Assembly: GCA_029783825.1 (NCBI GenBank)
Contig: JAREIK010003421.1
Span: 1,066,358 to 1,130,357 of the forward strand
Reading direction: 5' to 3'
Source: Sapria himalayana
Lineage: Eukaryota; Streptophyta; Magnoliopsida; Malpighiales; Rafflesiaceae
DNA length: 64,000 bases
A program made the translations under genes and the position numbers. Shown here piece by piece: positions 11,881 through 23,999 of the stretch (position 1 is its first letter; every line of letters starts with the position of its first letter). The notes under the pieces are model-generated. The model was given only the letters and a program-made list of their open reading frames with translations, had not been told where the DNA came from and did not search any database.

Positions 11881-12519
11881 CTTTGTATATCATTTAGTTT
11901 TTTTTTTTTTTTTTTTTAAAAATTAAAACTAAGGTTCGGGTAAGTTTTTTATAGTGACCGACCCCATTGCTTGCGTAGCCCCATATCCCAGAAAACCCTC
12001 AATTGGCCTAGCCCCTTGAGAGGTTTTTTTGGGAGGCACAATTTCACATACGCAGAGTAAGGATTTGAACTCAAGTTCTCTCTCCTAGAGTACCTCTGCC
12101 TTAGTCACTAAGATAAAGACATCATTGGTAAACTAAGGTTCGGGTAAATTTTTTATAGTGATTGGCCCCACCGCTTGCGCAGCCTCATATCCCAGAAAAT
12201 CCTCAATTGGCCCAACTCCTTGAGAGGTTTTTTTGGGAGGCACAGTTCCACATACACAGAGTAAGGATTTGAACCTAAGTCCTCTCTCTTGGAGTATCTT
12301 CGCCTTAGCCACTAAGATAAAGACATCATTGGTAAACTAAGATTCGGGTAAGCTTTTTATAGTGACTGGCCCCACCGTTTGCGTGACTCCATACCCCAGA
12401 AAATTCTCAATTGGCCTAGTCCCTTAAGAGGTTTTTTTGAACTCAAGTCCTCTCCTTTGGAGTACTTCCACCTTAGCCACTAGGATAAAGACATTATTAG
12501 TCTTTGTATATCATTTAGT
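11881..12519 (-). mobile_element. Trimeric tRNA-derived SINE with 18-bp target-site duplication
   Basis: Three head-to-tail units start at 11,926, 12,130 and 12,334 (period 204 bp; the third lacks about 38 bp). On the minus strand each unit begins with a tRNA-like RNA polymerase III promoter: an A-box-like TGGCTAAGGC and, in two units, a B box (GGTTCAAATCC in the middle unit). Only the unit at the low-coordinate end carries a poly(A) tail, seen as the T run at 11,898-11,917. The whole array is flanked by CTTTGTATATCATTTAGT at 11,881-11,898 and 12,502-12,519. One tail and one duplication indicate either insertion as a trimer or later tandem amplification. No coding capacity is expected. Confidence 0.85.
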
Positions 12520-13490
12520 GATCATGTGCATCGTGCATTAGTCTGTTTTTCAGATTCGATAAGCCTGAGTACATTAAATTAAAAGTCATTAGACATGTAC
12601 TTTAATGAATTATCATTTCAAACAATTTATTAAATTTTAATGCAATTAATTTTTTATTTTTTGTAAAATAATTAAAATTTTGAAAAAAATTATAAATTGA
12701 TATAAAAAAGAATTAATCAAGTAAAATATACTTAATCATCAATAAAAACAATAAGTGGCTTAAGTGTATTTTTCTAATTGACAAATCTTGCATTGTAGCG
12801 TCGAGATATATTTAGTAATAAGATTCTGAATTCTTAGATTTGTAAGATATGAATGATTAAACTAAGAATAAATAAGTATAAAATTAATTACACTCAAATA
12901 TTCGGCATGCTATCTTATCTTAGAAGCAAGAACACATATAGTATATGTTTCTCAATCCCAGCGAGAGATCTTGGGGTCTTTCAAACTTACAAAATAAAAA
13001 TTAATGAAAGAAAAAATAAATTTAGAGTTGATTTACTTTGGAATGTGATTTTCGGTAAGAAGAATAATGAGGTAATATTGAATAAAAAGAACTAATGAAA
13101 ATATAAGATATGCCGTGATGCGACAATGGAAAATATAAGCTAAATATTGGCTTATCTAATAATTTTTTTTTATAATTTTTATTGATTATTATAATATTTA
13201 GAGAATAATGAAAAGAAGATAATAAACAAAGAATAATTACTCGTGATATGATAATTGATTTCAGAATTGATAATGCATTAGTATGAAATGAAAAGATGAG
13301 CCACAGAGGTAGTAGGATTTGGAGAAAGCAAAACACCTTGAATAACTTGGGTAGTTGGTATATCCTTTTCAACATTGTGTGTGTATTACTCATAAACTAC
13401 TTAAAAATAATTATCAACACATCTCTCAAGTATATTATTTTTGCTTGTAATATGTGTATTGTAAGAAGAATCTCTTATATTAATATACAG
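12520..13490. other. A+T-rich upstream region of the 13.7-kb gene
   Basis: No exon could be supported here, though earlier exons or the 5' part of the downstream gene may lie in it. Short open frames at 12,853-13,095 and 13,296-13,502 have no recognisable motif. Confidence 0.5.
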
Positions 13491-13565
13491 GCATCATATT
13501 GAACATCACCTCTCTCATGATTGGCTGCAACGATGAGTTGGCATCTTTAGCGATTGCGCGGGCGC
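13491..13565 (+). CDS. Possible upstream exon of the 13.7-kb gene (junction unresolved)
   Basis: After the acceptor-like 'taatatacag' (AG at 13,489-13,490), one frame reads 'ILNITSLMIGCNDELASL' and 'AIARA', which looks like real protein. The frame runs into a (CA)n repeat and a stop near 13,604. The only GT in the right place (13,566) would leave the frame one base off from the next exon at 13,690. Either the donor is elsewhere, the microsatellite has damaged the junction, or this is a chance frame. Confidence 0.4.
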
Positions 13566-13689
13566 GTGCACACACACACACACACACACCACATGGAGTA
13601 ATAACCGTGTAGATGGGTACTGGTGCAATATAATTTATGGTACAAATATAATTTCCGAAAGGTTTAATCTTGATTTTGCAATCATACAG

Positions 13690-14470
13690 GCTGGCTCGGG
13701 TATTGGTGCAATGCTCACTGCCATCTACGGTTTCAATTCTGGTATGATCGCATTCCATTTTTGTAGCTGGGTTTGATATTATTCTTCAGGAGGCATCTGA
13801 AAGCATTCTGTTTCAGGAATTCCATTCCTCGAGCAGCATCTGAAGGGTCCAAAATGGCTTTCCTTTCTGGTTGGGGTATGCTGTAATTTATTCTTCTGCA
13901 TTTCTAAGTAGATACTAGATGTAGATACAGGAGGAACATGCATCTTGCTAAGTGCCTCCTTCCTTCCTTGCTTGCTTGTGCCTGCCTGACAGATTCCTCC
14001 ATTACTTGCGGCTTCTGGGGTTAGTGCTACACTTGGGGGTATGGTTCAATTTTTTTTTTGTCTAATTTGAAATTCTCTCAAGTTATCTGCAAGTAGGTGT
14101 GCATATACATATGCATTACTGCATGCATGTGTGTGCGTGTGCGTGTGTGTGCTCGTGTACATACTTGCATGTGCATGCAGGTAGGTGCATGCAGGTAGGT
14201 GCCTGCCTATGCCTGTTCATGCATGTGCATATGTGGGTGCGTGGGTAGTGATGCATGTATGGTAGGAATGTGGGTTCATGTGATGCGTGTTGCTATAAAT
14301 TGACCCTAGGCTACCTGCTTCCAAAGTTTGCTCAACTCACTGTGACAACTCATTATGCTGCATCAAGTGCTTCTCATTATGCTATTTCATTGCTCACCCG
14401 ACACATAGAAGAGCAACATACTTCCCAGCTTCAGCAAGAAAAGTCATCCCAAGGGTATAGTAATGCTTAA
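13690..14470 (+). CDS. 3' part of a small probable membrane-protein gene, four exons, family not recognised
   Basis: Four exons join in one frame with GT-AG borders: 13,690-13,741, 13,817-13,875, 13,993-14,038 and 14,310-14,470 (stop TAA). The introns are 75, 117 and 271 bp. Joined, they encode 105 residues. Exon 1 gives 'AGSGIGAMLTAIYGFNSG', exon 2 'IPFLEQHLKGPKWLSFLVG', exon 3 'IPPLLAASGVSATLG', and exon 4 begins 'GYLLPKFAQLTVTTHYAASS'. The Gly/Ala-rich parts look like membrane helices. The C-terminus is polar and Gln/Ser-rich. Splice phases agree at every junction, which is strong evidence for a real gene. The 5' part, including the start codon, was not found with confidence. I do not recognise the family and assign no function. 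Confidence 0.75.
14110..14265. repeat. TG/CATG-rich low-complexity tract in intron 3
   Basis: Runs of TGTG, GCATGCATG and GTAGGTGC fill most of the 271-bp third intron of the preceding gene, ending about 50 bp before the acceptor. Confidence 0.75.
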
Positions 14471-14833
14471 TTTGCATTCTTTTCCCCTTCCATTTTGGTT
14501 CTTCTCTTAATACGTTGACTAGTATTTTTTTTTCTTGGATGTTCTTGTTACGGTACTAATGACTAACTTGGAGGTGTGCATCGATCCTTGTAAATAATTA
14601 CTTGTTTTTAGCAGGCCAAAAATGGCTTGATCCATGGCAGCCAGACTGCGCTCCATTTTATTTTCGGAGAATATCAGAATTTTTTTATTCTTTTTTTTTT
14701 TTGGTTGTTGAATGATGTATGTAATAGTTATCTGTTTTTCGTTTTTCATTTTTTGTATCTCAATCTCATTCTACGTTATAAACCTCTATAAATTAATATT
14801 TATCTGGACGATATGATCTTATATATATATAGT

Positions 14834-14834
<1 letters not shown>

Positions 14835-14872
<38 letters not shown>
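14835..14872. repeat. (TA)n microsatellite
   Basis: About 19 TA units, preceded by a shorter TA run at 14,820. Confidence 0.95.
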
Positions 14873-14874
<2 letters not shown>

Positions 14875-15869
14875 CTATTGCAGTGCATACACTGCAATAG
14901 TTTTTTAATGATAAATTATGATTTTCAATACACATGTACACACGCACACACACATACACACGCTCACACACGTATATGTGTACATAAATATATTGAATTC
15001 AAATCATATTTTTCATTAAAAATGAAAATAGATTTGGCGTACTGAAAATTGAAATTTTTGATAATACTCCCTGCTGAGTGCTGACACATCAGCAATTAAA
15101 AAAATAATAAAAAAATTTATTATATGATTCAAATACCTGCTTTAGTCAACAACATAAATGAGAATCAAACATACAAACTTTACGTTGTAAAACATCTTCA
15201 GCCCTTCTGCTACATTAAATAATTAGAATGTATTACTAACAAATATTTATTGTATATATAAAGATATTCTTTATATTTGTATATATTTAAACATAAACAT
15301 TTCATATGTTGGGTTGAAACTCACTTTTGTCATTATCCATGTTAGCACATTTGAAATATTTTGTTAATTTTTTTAACTGGTGACATCTGCTGAAGGCAAA
15401 AATTGAGTTAGTGATTTTTAGGGTACTAAAACATAATTATTTTGTGTTTTGATTTTGGTGTACTTTTTAATTTTTTTTTCAAATATTTTATGGTTAGTGA
15501 ATCAAATACAAACTCTTGATTTGAATCAATATCTTTTCTATATATTTTTTAACATAATAGTGGATCTTACATGTGGTATTTTCTTTTTTTAATTTGATAT
15601 AGTTTTTTTTTTAATTAATAATATGACAAACACATTAAATATGAAATTTTTATCTTAGTGATTTCTAATTATTTTGACAAATTATTATAGTGCACTATTT
15701 TTTTAAAGAATTATTAATGATAATACTAAAAAATTATTTTGAATAGTATATTTTCAAAAATACGTGTTAGTGAATCATATATGATTGATATATCTTAAAG
15801 ATGAAATATTTGATGAAAATCTAATATTTTCTTTTTTAATATCCAATTTGAATTAATATAATGGGAAGC

Positions 15870-15870
<1 letters not shown>

Positions 15871-15918
<48 letters not shown>
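15871..15918. repeat. (AC)n microsatellite
   Basis: About 23 uninterrupted AC units. Confidence 0.95.
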
Positions 15919-15920
<2 letters not shown>

Positions 15921-16634
15921 AGATTAGTAATACACTATTACTATTATTTTAAAATTCTTTAATTATGTTTTTTTATTGATTGATAACATGGCTAGCTATC
16001 ATTCTAGTTAATTCTTCTCTTAATGATTGTTAGTTCTGTATAAAATGGATCATTAAAGATGATTTAAATCTCATCTTTGTTGGACTAAGTAAAAATTAAC
16101 TAAAATCTAATATATTATATTTTTTGGAATAAATTTCAGCATATTTTGTAAGGTGACATGTAATTTCTAGTTTTGCAAATATATATATTTTTTATAATAT
16201 TTATATTGAGTTATTCAAGAATTGAGAATTTGGATTTATATGTGAATTAGATTATTTTTCTTTTTAATTGGAGCTATTAAAGTATTAATATTTTGTAAGG
16301 TGACATGTAAATTCCAATATATATATATATATTGGAATAACTTACCCCTCAAATATTTTTCTTCTCCTAAAAAACACAAATTAAGAATTTCTCATCTTTT
16401 TATTTCTTTTCTTTTTAGTTTCTTTAACTCGATTGAAGTATGAATACAATAACTTATATTAATCTGGATTTAAATGTGAGCTGAATTTATTATGCTGGAA
16501 TCGGATTGAACCTTAAGTTGTATGAATTTTTAAAGTTAGTATTTTAGAAAACTTCTTTTCATTCAAATATGCTTATTATTTATTTTTTGTTTTTATTTAG
16601 TCAATATTATATTTTAGAAACGTTAAGATTAGTA

Positions 16635-18760
16635 CAGTAGAACCTCCCTAAATTGATACTCTATAAATTAATAACCTCCATTATTTAATGAAAAATCAAT
16701 CCACCGACTCCATGGAATGTGTATAATTTAATAATTCTACTATCTATTATTTAATACAAAATAGAAAATATCCTATGTAAAAATATTAATTTATAGAATC
16801 AATATTCCTTATAAATCTAAAAATACTATACATTATAGATAAAATATATTGCTTTGTAAAATCAATATTCCTTACAAAAATACCTATATAAAGTAGTTTG
16901 TTTTTTTTTCAATTGTCCATATCTCAAATTGTAAGTTTCTAAGTACCTTATGAACTATAACATGATTTGGATTTGAAAGATCAAGAAATGAAATACAAGA
17001 ATGAAGAACATTTAATTTTTCTTTTTTTGACATGAGAGGATTTTCATCCATAACTTCACCATCTTCCTCTTCTTCTTGATCTTGAGATGACAGACGACGA
17101 AAGTTTTATTAAATCTTCATCTGAATTTTCCTCATGGGCAACTTGTTGCTCTTCCTCGGGATTTATAAGCTTGTGAACAGACATTGGGTGACTAATTGGC
17201 AGTTAATTAATAGCATCTTTAAGTTCATTTTCTATATCTTGTTCTTCCGAACCCACTTCATTTTTTTGAGTTTCTCTTTCAAAGAAACATGTGTGCTTAA
17301 AAGCAATTTGCTATTGTCTTGCTAGAAATATCATTCCATGCTGCCTTAGCCCATTTCATGGCTATCAATTGATCAACCTTATAGATGTCTGCCTTTTATT
17401 GTTCATCTCTATCAATTGCATCTTGGAGTTGAAAATGCCTATATCGCCTCTTGAATGCTGCTATTATTCCCGTATCTATTGGTTGAATTTTAGAAGTTGT
17501 ATTAGCTAGAAAAAGAAAAATTTGAACATTTGTAAGAGTCAAATCCCTCATCACATGTGAAGGAGCATTATCTAACAAAAGTAGGACTTTTCTATTAGCA
17601 TCTTGCATTTGTTGATTCATCTTTTGTGGCCATTCCCTGAAAATGAATCCAGTCATCCAAGCTTTTGCATTGCTGTGATAATAGAAACTCAATTTCTCTT
17701 CACTTTTTCTATTAAAAGCACGTGACCTTTGTGCATGACCAATGATGAGAGGTTCCATTTTGTGAGACTCATCTGCATTTGCAGCAAAGATAAAAGTTAG
17801 ATGTGTTTTATCCTTCTTAGAACCTTCAATTTGATATCGTGCAATTGTTCGATCAGGAGCCATGCGATAAAAGAGTTTTGTTTCATCCATGTTGTATATG
17901 TCTTGAAGTGAATAGCTTTGAAGTTTTTCTTTTATTGTTGACATATTTCTGTTAATTGCATCTAAATCAGCAGAGCCACTTTCTCCATATGATTTTTGAG
18001 CTTTGAATCCATGGTGAATATTGAACTTTGCAAGCCATCCATTTGAAAATTCTGGTGTTCTCTCTCCAAGTTCAAGTTATCTAGCAAATTGACGAGCCTT
18101 TTCCTTGATTAAATCACCTGATAATGCCACTCAACGTGCTTGGCATTGTAAAACCCAATTTGCTAAAATATTATCAAGTTCAGGATGCTTCACAGCTCTT
18201 TGACGCTTTGATGTAAGTTCAGTTGAGTCCATGCTTTCATATTGTTGACGCTTAGCAAGGATGTTGATGGTTGTTCTTTGTGTTGGGACTTTTGAAAGCT
18301 TGAATTCTTGCATTGCCCAATTTACAAGAGCTTATTGTTTGATGGATGGATTTGCTATTTTATGATGATAAATTTTAATCTTTTGATCATTACTCAAAAA
18401 AGATGAAGGCTTCATTTTGGAAGAAAAAAGAAATAAAAAAAAAAGATAAACTATAACTCAATTATTGTATGCATTAGCCTTTATAATTCAAGTGAGGAAC
18501 TTTTGATATTCCACACCTGGAAAACTTTCTTGGAAACATGGTCACGACTTTTGGTATTTCAAAATTTAAGTTGATTAATTTAAACACAATTTTTAACTTT
18601 GAAAATTGACGTTGAATTTATTGAGGCTTACATGGATTAATCATGCAATATCTTTGATATATTTTCTGATTTTTTAGGTGAAGGTTTTATAAATTTATAA
18701 CCTCCATTAATTAATAATTTTTTGTGCTACGGATCGTATTAATTTAGAGATGTTCCACAG
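16635..18760 (-). mobile_element. pogo/Tigger-like (Tc1/mariner superfamily) DNA transposon, 2,126 bp
   Basis: The left end is CAGTAGAACCTCCCTAAATT. The right end, inverted, is CTGTGGAACATCTCTAAATT. They are imperfect terminal inverted repeats flanked by the TA target duplication at 16,633-16,634 and 18,761-18,762. A motif 'aacctccatta' occurs near both ends in the same orientation (about 16,671 and 18,701). The interior encodes a single transposase on the minus strand with a CENP-B-type N-terminus and a DDE catalytic domain. Both ends and the full gene are present, so this is a structurally complete copy inactivated by point mutations. Confidence 0.9.
17060..18415 (-). pseudogene. pogo-like transposase pseudogene
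   Basis: The start is the ATG at 18,415 ('MKPSSFLSNDQK'). The N-terminal part (18,415-18,130) resembles a CENP-B-type helix-turn-helix DNA-binding region, with 'VNWAMQEFKL' and 'ANWVLQCQAR'. The catalytic domain (17,944-17,396) carries the three acidic positions of the pogo DDxD triad: 'YNMDET', 'LLLDNAPSH' and 'IQPIDTG', the last two aspartates 31 residues apart. An acidic tail follows ('EEEQQVAHEENSDED' near 17,130). The frame is broken by stops at 18,332-18,334, 18,131-18,133, 18,077-18,079, 17,396-17,398 and 17,297-17,299. A frameshift near 17,298 precedes the acidic tail, which carries another stop. The rest stays in one frame, suggesting fairly recent loss of function. In active relatives this protein cuts and pastes the element at TA sites. 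Confidence 0.9.
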
Positions 18761-18762
18761 TA

Positions 18763-20665
18763 GATCTAAATTGACTCATGTTTGTTTAATAATTTTAATT
18801 TTGAAAAAGCTGAGATTATTGATTTGTGACTTAAATAGAAATATATCATTTATCTTATAAAATCCATAGAACTAATGTTTAAATTAATTTTTTCTTGTTG
18901 AATTAGCATCGAAATATGTTTAGTATAGATTAAGAATTATATAAAAAATATTAAATTTTAAAAAACATTATATGTTAATTTTGAAATCTGATTTACCATA
19001 GAATATTTGCTAATATAATACTATAACAAAGCAATAACATATGGACAAAAAATAGCTTTAAGTATTTAATTAGTTCTTGCCTAGTCTATAATATATTTAT
19101 TATTTCCTAACTTTTTATTATAAGATTTATTGTTTGGGTTAATTTCTTAGAATTTATTTTTATTCGCAACTTGATTTTACACATTTTTATTGTTTGAATA
19201 GATTGTACTTGATACTTGACTCGCTATTATATTACTTATTGACTATATGTACTTCCATGAGCTTTTAAAGTTATGCAATATTGTTTGAAACTAACAAATT
19301 TTTGATACTCCTGCTGAAGATTGTTTTTTTAATGAAAATTTTAGTAGAAACTAGTTTCAATTTCAATTCATTTATGACATCTTTCTTTATTTTAATTTTT
19401 TAAGCAATTATGCCAAAGTCCATTCATGTTTATTCATCTTAAAGTTTAGACATAATTCCCTATAAAAATTTGGTATTGACTAAAGAATAATAGTATTCAT
19501 CATATCCCTCATGGATTTCCGTCTAGCAAAACGAGTCTAATTCTCAAATATTTTATTGATATTAGATATTATATCATAGGCAGTAGTCATTGACTGATAC
19601 TGATGTTGGAGTATATTTAATATAGAAATCAAAATATAACACATTGATATTTGTTGTTATCTATAGTTAGGACAATGTCAATATTTATTTTCTAATTTAT
19701 ATAATTAGACCCATTAGGTTTATATTCTTTGAGAATTGTGGTGAGTGGATTGAATGATATTTTCTTAAAATACTTAAAAAATTTTATAATAAGCTTATTA
19801 GCTTAAATTTAATTACAATAATTGATTCCCTCCATCATTTCTTAAATAAAATTCTCATTAGTAGGACATTCCATAAATAGTATGTCTCGATTGGAGGACA
19901 TCTATTATTCATATATATTTAGACATTAATTCATATTAATCTTGTTATTTAAGCAATGAGTCATACCAAACAAGATTAAATTGATGACTTATATTTGATC
20001 CTACAAATAATAGCACCGACTCCAGTAGAACGGATGCTATTATTCATAGCTAAGTGTAAACTATCACTTAATACAAAACTGATTGATCATTAAATGAATC
20101 CTTTAGATAGAGAAATGATTCACTTAAATAATCTAAAGAATTATCTTATGCTAGTTTGTGCTAAGTATACTTGGAATCTAGTTAGTTTGATAGGGGGATT
20201 ACACAAAGACCAACATACTAATCGACTTACATAATCTTTGAATTAGTGATTGAGACCATGATATTCATTTTTAATAAATTTTCTCACCCATTTAGATATT
20301 TAAAAATAGAGAGTTTTTATTTTAAAACAAAATGGGAATTTATTCATGGCTTTGCGAAATGTGTATATATATGATGATTATGCAAACTTAAAATTTTCTA
20401 CAGACTACTATCATACAAGTTGTGATACTTATATACAAACATCAATCATATCATACTATCACATCCACAACAATATGTCATAGTATATACATGCCATAAC
20501 ATATATATTCACAAGACAATATGTATATATGTATATATGTATATATATTCACAAATATATATATTCACATGCAATAATATATATATAATTACATGCCAGA
20601 TATACATGATGACTAATCATCACTTGTATCTAAATGTTGAACAACCCAATTATATTGATTATAGG
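18763..20665. other. A+T-rich intergenic region, nothing firmly identified
   Basis: No coding frame or element ends could be supported. The part from about 19,610 ('tgttggagtatatttaatat') to about 20,340 has the feel of a decayed LTR, but I found no partner copy. Confidence 0.5.
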
Positions 20666-21243
20666 TAGAGGTGTCAAATGAGCCATGCCATTTTTGGGTG
20701 GCCCAGTCATGTCATCATGTTGTGCCAGGCATGGCCTAACATGGGAGTTTGGCCAACCCAGCACAACATGATCAGCATGATTCCAAGCAGACTCATGCCT
20801 ATCACGCTGGGTCAAGCCATATCATGCTGATTTGTGGGTAGCACCTCCATAGGCACCAACTACCAGCCACCGCCAAAGCCACTTTCACCACACCAATCAT
20901 TATAGAAACATAAAAAAATATATTAAATAAATAAAACAAAGAAAAAAACTAATTACATGTATACCAGTCGACCATCATCGAACATAATATTAATGAACAA
21001 TAAATATAACTAAAAGACTAAAAATGTATTAATAAACTATAGCTATTGCATTGTAAGAGCAGCAAAAAAAAGTAATACAAATTATATTTCAAACAAAGGT
21101 CTAAGAGTCATACATGAAATTAAAATGATAAACAAAAATTAATAATAATTGTAAAAAAATACATCATAAATCATAGTGAAAGTATCAAAATTGAATCGTA
21201 TCATGCTAAAATAATAATCATAAAATAAATACACTATCAACAA

Positions 21244-21809
21244 ATAATAATTAATCCGAATGCCAATTGGTTTCTATATGCAAATCATCATCATCATCTT
21301 CTAAGTATCTAATAATATCACTAGTAATGATCTCAATATCCTCCAAGTCCCATTAGTCATTATCTGTGAATAACTCTTTCACTCCTAGTCCCACTCTATC
21401 CTGAATGTCCAACCTCAAATCTTCTCAGCCCTTCATGTATGTAATTAGCTCAATGATATCTAACCATAGTCTCGATCTCCTATCTAAAATGATATTGATT
21501 ACAATAGAAAAAGTAGACATCTAATGATATGCTAGACTCTAAAGGAGTCAGTAAATCTTATGACATGTTAGATAGCATGGGATGAGTGAATTCTAATATT
21601 TACCATTATAAACTATCAAGATTCTTATTATTATTATATGATAGGATTGTGTAATAATCAATATTTAAGTATCGAGATAGTTTACTCCTATTCAATGGAC
21701 TATCTCATCATTTCTCCCTCACTAACTGAATGAAGAAGTTATCAACTCGAAATACGATGTTCATGTCCATACTCTAAGTCTGAATATAACTATTACTATA
21801 CTTAGTATC

Positions 21810-21843
<34 letters not shown>

Positions 21844-22760
21844 TTAATCATTTTTTTGTAAATGAACCCTTCAGATTGGTGGCTCTAGTTCATACAAGTC
21901 GATATGTTTGTCAAAATATTTTCTAGCCCTTCTATCTAAACCCTAAGATCCATGTAGATAGTTAGGAAATAAAGAGATAAAATTATGGACATTTTACTTT
22001 AAATACTTGATAAATTTTATAAATAAGCTACTAATATTATATATACACTTGAGTGTAATACATGTGGTGGGAGTGTACACAGATGAACATGTGTATCATA
22101 AAAAATCTTCAGGAATTTTATAGAAGAAATTTATGTATCCCAGTATGAGTCATCAATAATAAGTTCATCACTATGATTATTGATATCATCTAATATTCCA
22201 TTTTTGTATCCAACACATGACTCCAACATCAGATAAGTGTAATTCCAACAGTGTCTCACATCTATTTATAATTTTTTCTTCTTTAGACTCGAAGATAAAT
22301 AGAGACTATCAAACTTCTATTACCTTCTAGGCATCCTAAGATATTTTTTAAAATTTCTTATTTTTTTCTAATGCAGTGGAAACAACTTTCAATCTCACTT
22401 GTACTATCAGGTTAATACTGTGACACATGTGCCTGACATAAAAAATCTTACCTAATAGCTCATCTCTAATGGTTCTAACAAACATACTAATATTGACTTT
22501 ATTATTAGATGTATTATCAAATATGATACTAAATATCTTGTTGTGAATATTATATTCTCTAAAGATCCTCATTATGTATTCATATATGGCAAGACCATTA
22601 TGAAGATGAAAAATTTCAGAAAATCCTAAAATTTTTTTATTAAGTTTTCATGTATAACCTACATAGTAAGAAGTGAGATGTGAAAATAATGCATCATCAT
22701 GACTAGTCCAGATATTAGATGTCATGGACATAGTCTCCACTATATTTCTTAAATTTATTA
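21244..22760 (-). pseudogene. hAT transposase pseudogene
   Basis: The minus-strand frame at 22,572-22,348 contains 'SIIFDNTSNNKVNISMFVRT' followed by 'CHSINLIVQ'. This matches the conserved 'LDNASNN ... CxxHxxNLxV' block of hAT (RICESLEEPER-like) transposases. At about 21,510-21,420, 'INIILDRRSRLWLDIIELIT' matches the C-terminal hAT dimerisation region. An acidic tail ('LEDDDDDLH') follows. Stops and frameshifts separate these parts, so no functional protein is made. The zinc-finger (BED) N-terminus could not be recognised. Confidence 0.75.
21811..21841. repeat. (TA)n microsatellite in the hAT relic
   Basis: About 15 TA units; the second hAT copy also has TA runs at other positions. Confidence 0.9.
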
Positions 22761-23400
22761 ATTATTAATTATATTTTTTAATTTATAATATTTAATTATG
22801 TCATTGCTACATGTGGACCTAGGAATCCTATAATAAATAGGCTAGAAGTATGTCTACATAATATTGACTATCCTATGATCCTCCAAAAATCTAATCAAAA
22901 AACCAATGATCATAATTAGTTTGATCATGCATTCCCTCCCAAAATCATTATGGTATATAAATGGGGTCAAAGAAGTATAACTAGATCTAGCTTCAAACAC
23001 CTCACCACTCATGCTCAGTTGAGTTTGTCTTAGATTTATTGTACCATATTTTTTAGTCCATTAATCAGCACACCTCTTTAGGTAGCACATGTTATTTATA
23101 CTCCTACATGTATATATTTTTTGACAATATATATATTTTGTCAATTCTTCATCAAAACCTCTATAATTTTTATTTTTTATTATCTTAATTTAAGTCTAAA
23201 CAACTAAAGTTTTTATAGTTTTTTGTTTTTTAGGTATTTGAGTTTAGGTCGAGATCATGGGAGAAAACATAATTTCAGTCTCGGACTTTTCCGTAGGATT
23301 ATCATTGTTATTCATTTCTAAAGTAATATTAATTTCATTATCATTATATTTACTATTAGACCTTGGTTTTTTTTGTTTATGTTTAAAAATTAATAAGTCT

Positions 23401-23999
23401 AATTTTTATAAACAACAAAAAAATACCTAGAATCTGGTACCATTAGGCATTAGCGTAATCGTGACTAGAGGTCTGGTGTCATTCCATTCTGGTTTCCAAC
23501 TTCCAATGAGTAGTGGTAGATCGACAGCCACAGTCTCATAAAGAGAGGGAAAGAAAATCAGAGAACAAAAATAAAACTCTAAAATATATTTTAAGATTTG
23601 AGAATGAGAGATACTAAGAGAGAAATATCAGAGCAGAGGATAGAAAAGAGCTTTGAAACTGAGAATGAAAAACTCTAAATACTTAATCTATATTTATAGA
23701 TTTTTTTATTAAAATAATATATAATTTTTTAAAAATTCACCTTTTTAATATATATAGGGGTAGAAATCCATCTAGGATGTGCTTGTAAAATTTTTTTAAG
23801 TCAACGCGCGCACACATGCATTCGTGTCTGACTGCCATAGCGACTATTGTTGCTATCGGCCTTGTGTGCACATTTGCCAAATGCTGTAACACACTCAATA
23901 GCATCTCTTTAGCCATTGGGACTTCTAACCCAACATGCCAATCTGTCACATCAACATGGTAGATTGTGTTCACCACGTGCAACAAAGCTTGTTGCAACC
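23401..23999. other. Intergenic stretch of higher G+C before the minisatellite
   Basis: Contains a short GCGCGCAC tract near 23,806 and CA-rich sequence. Open frames on both strands have no recognisable motif. It may belong to the same repeat-derived unit as the following minisatellite. Confidence 0.45.

Larger units (their letters stand above)
14471..16634. other. A+T-rich intergenic region with microsatellites and a small palindrome
   Basis: No gene is seen. It holds (TA)n at 14,835-14,872, (AC)n at 15,871-15,918, a perfect A+T palindrome at 16,311-16,338 (ends ATTCCAAT/ATTGGAAT), and a 20-base direct repeat 'ttttgtaaggtgacatgtaa' at 16,144 and 16,291. Confidence 0.6.
20666..23400 (-). mobile_element. 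Decayed hAT element, copy 1
   Basis: The low-coordinate end starts TAGAGGTGTCAAATGAGCC, the end sequence shared with the hAT MITEs elsewhere in the window, followed by GGCCCAGTC/CATGGC-rich subterminal sequence. A transposase relic lies on the minus strand. The other end was not found, so the upper limit is approximate. A second decayed copy of the same element occurs at 54,205-56,120. Confidence 0.7.

Noticed and set aside
11926..12500. Cluster of tRNA genes
   Set aside because: A- and B-box motifs are present, but no cloverleaf can be formed and the units have SINE tails and target duplications.
19610..20340. Solo LTR of a Copia element
   Set aside because: A TG start is plausible, but no matching end, target duplication or second copy was found.
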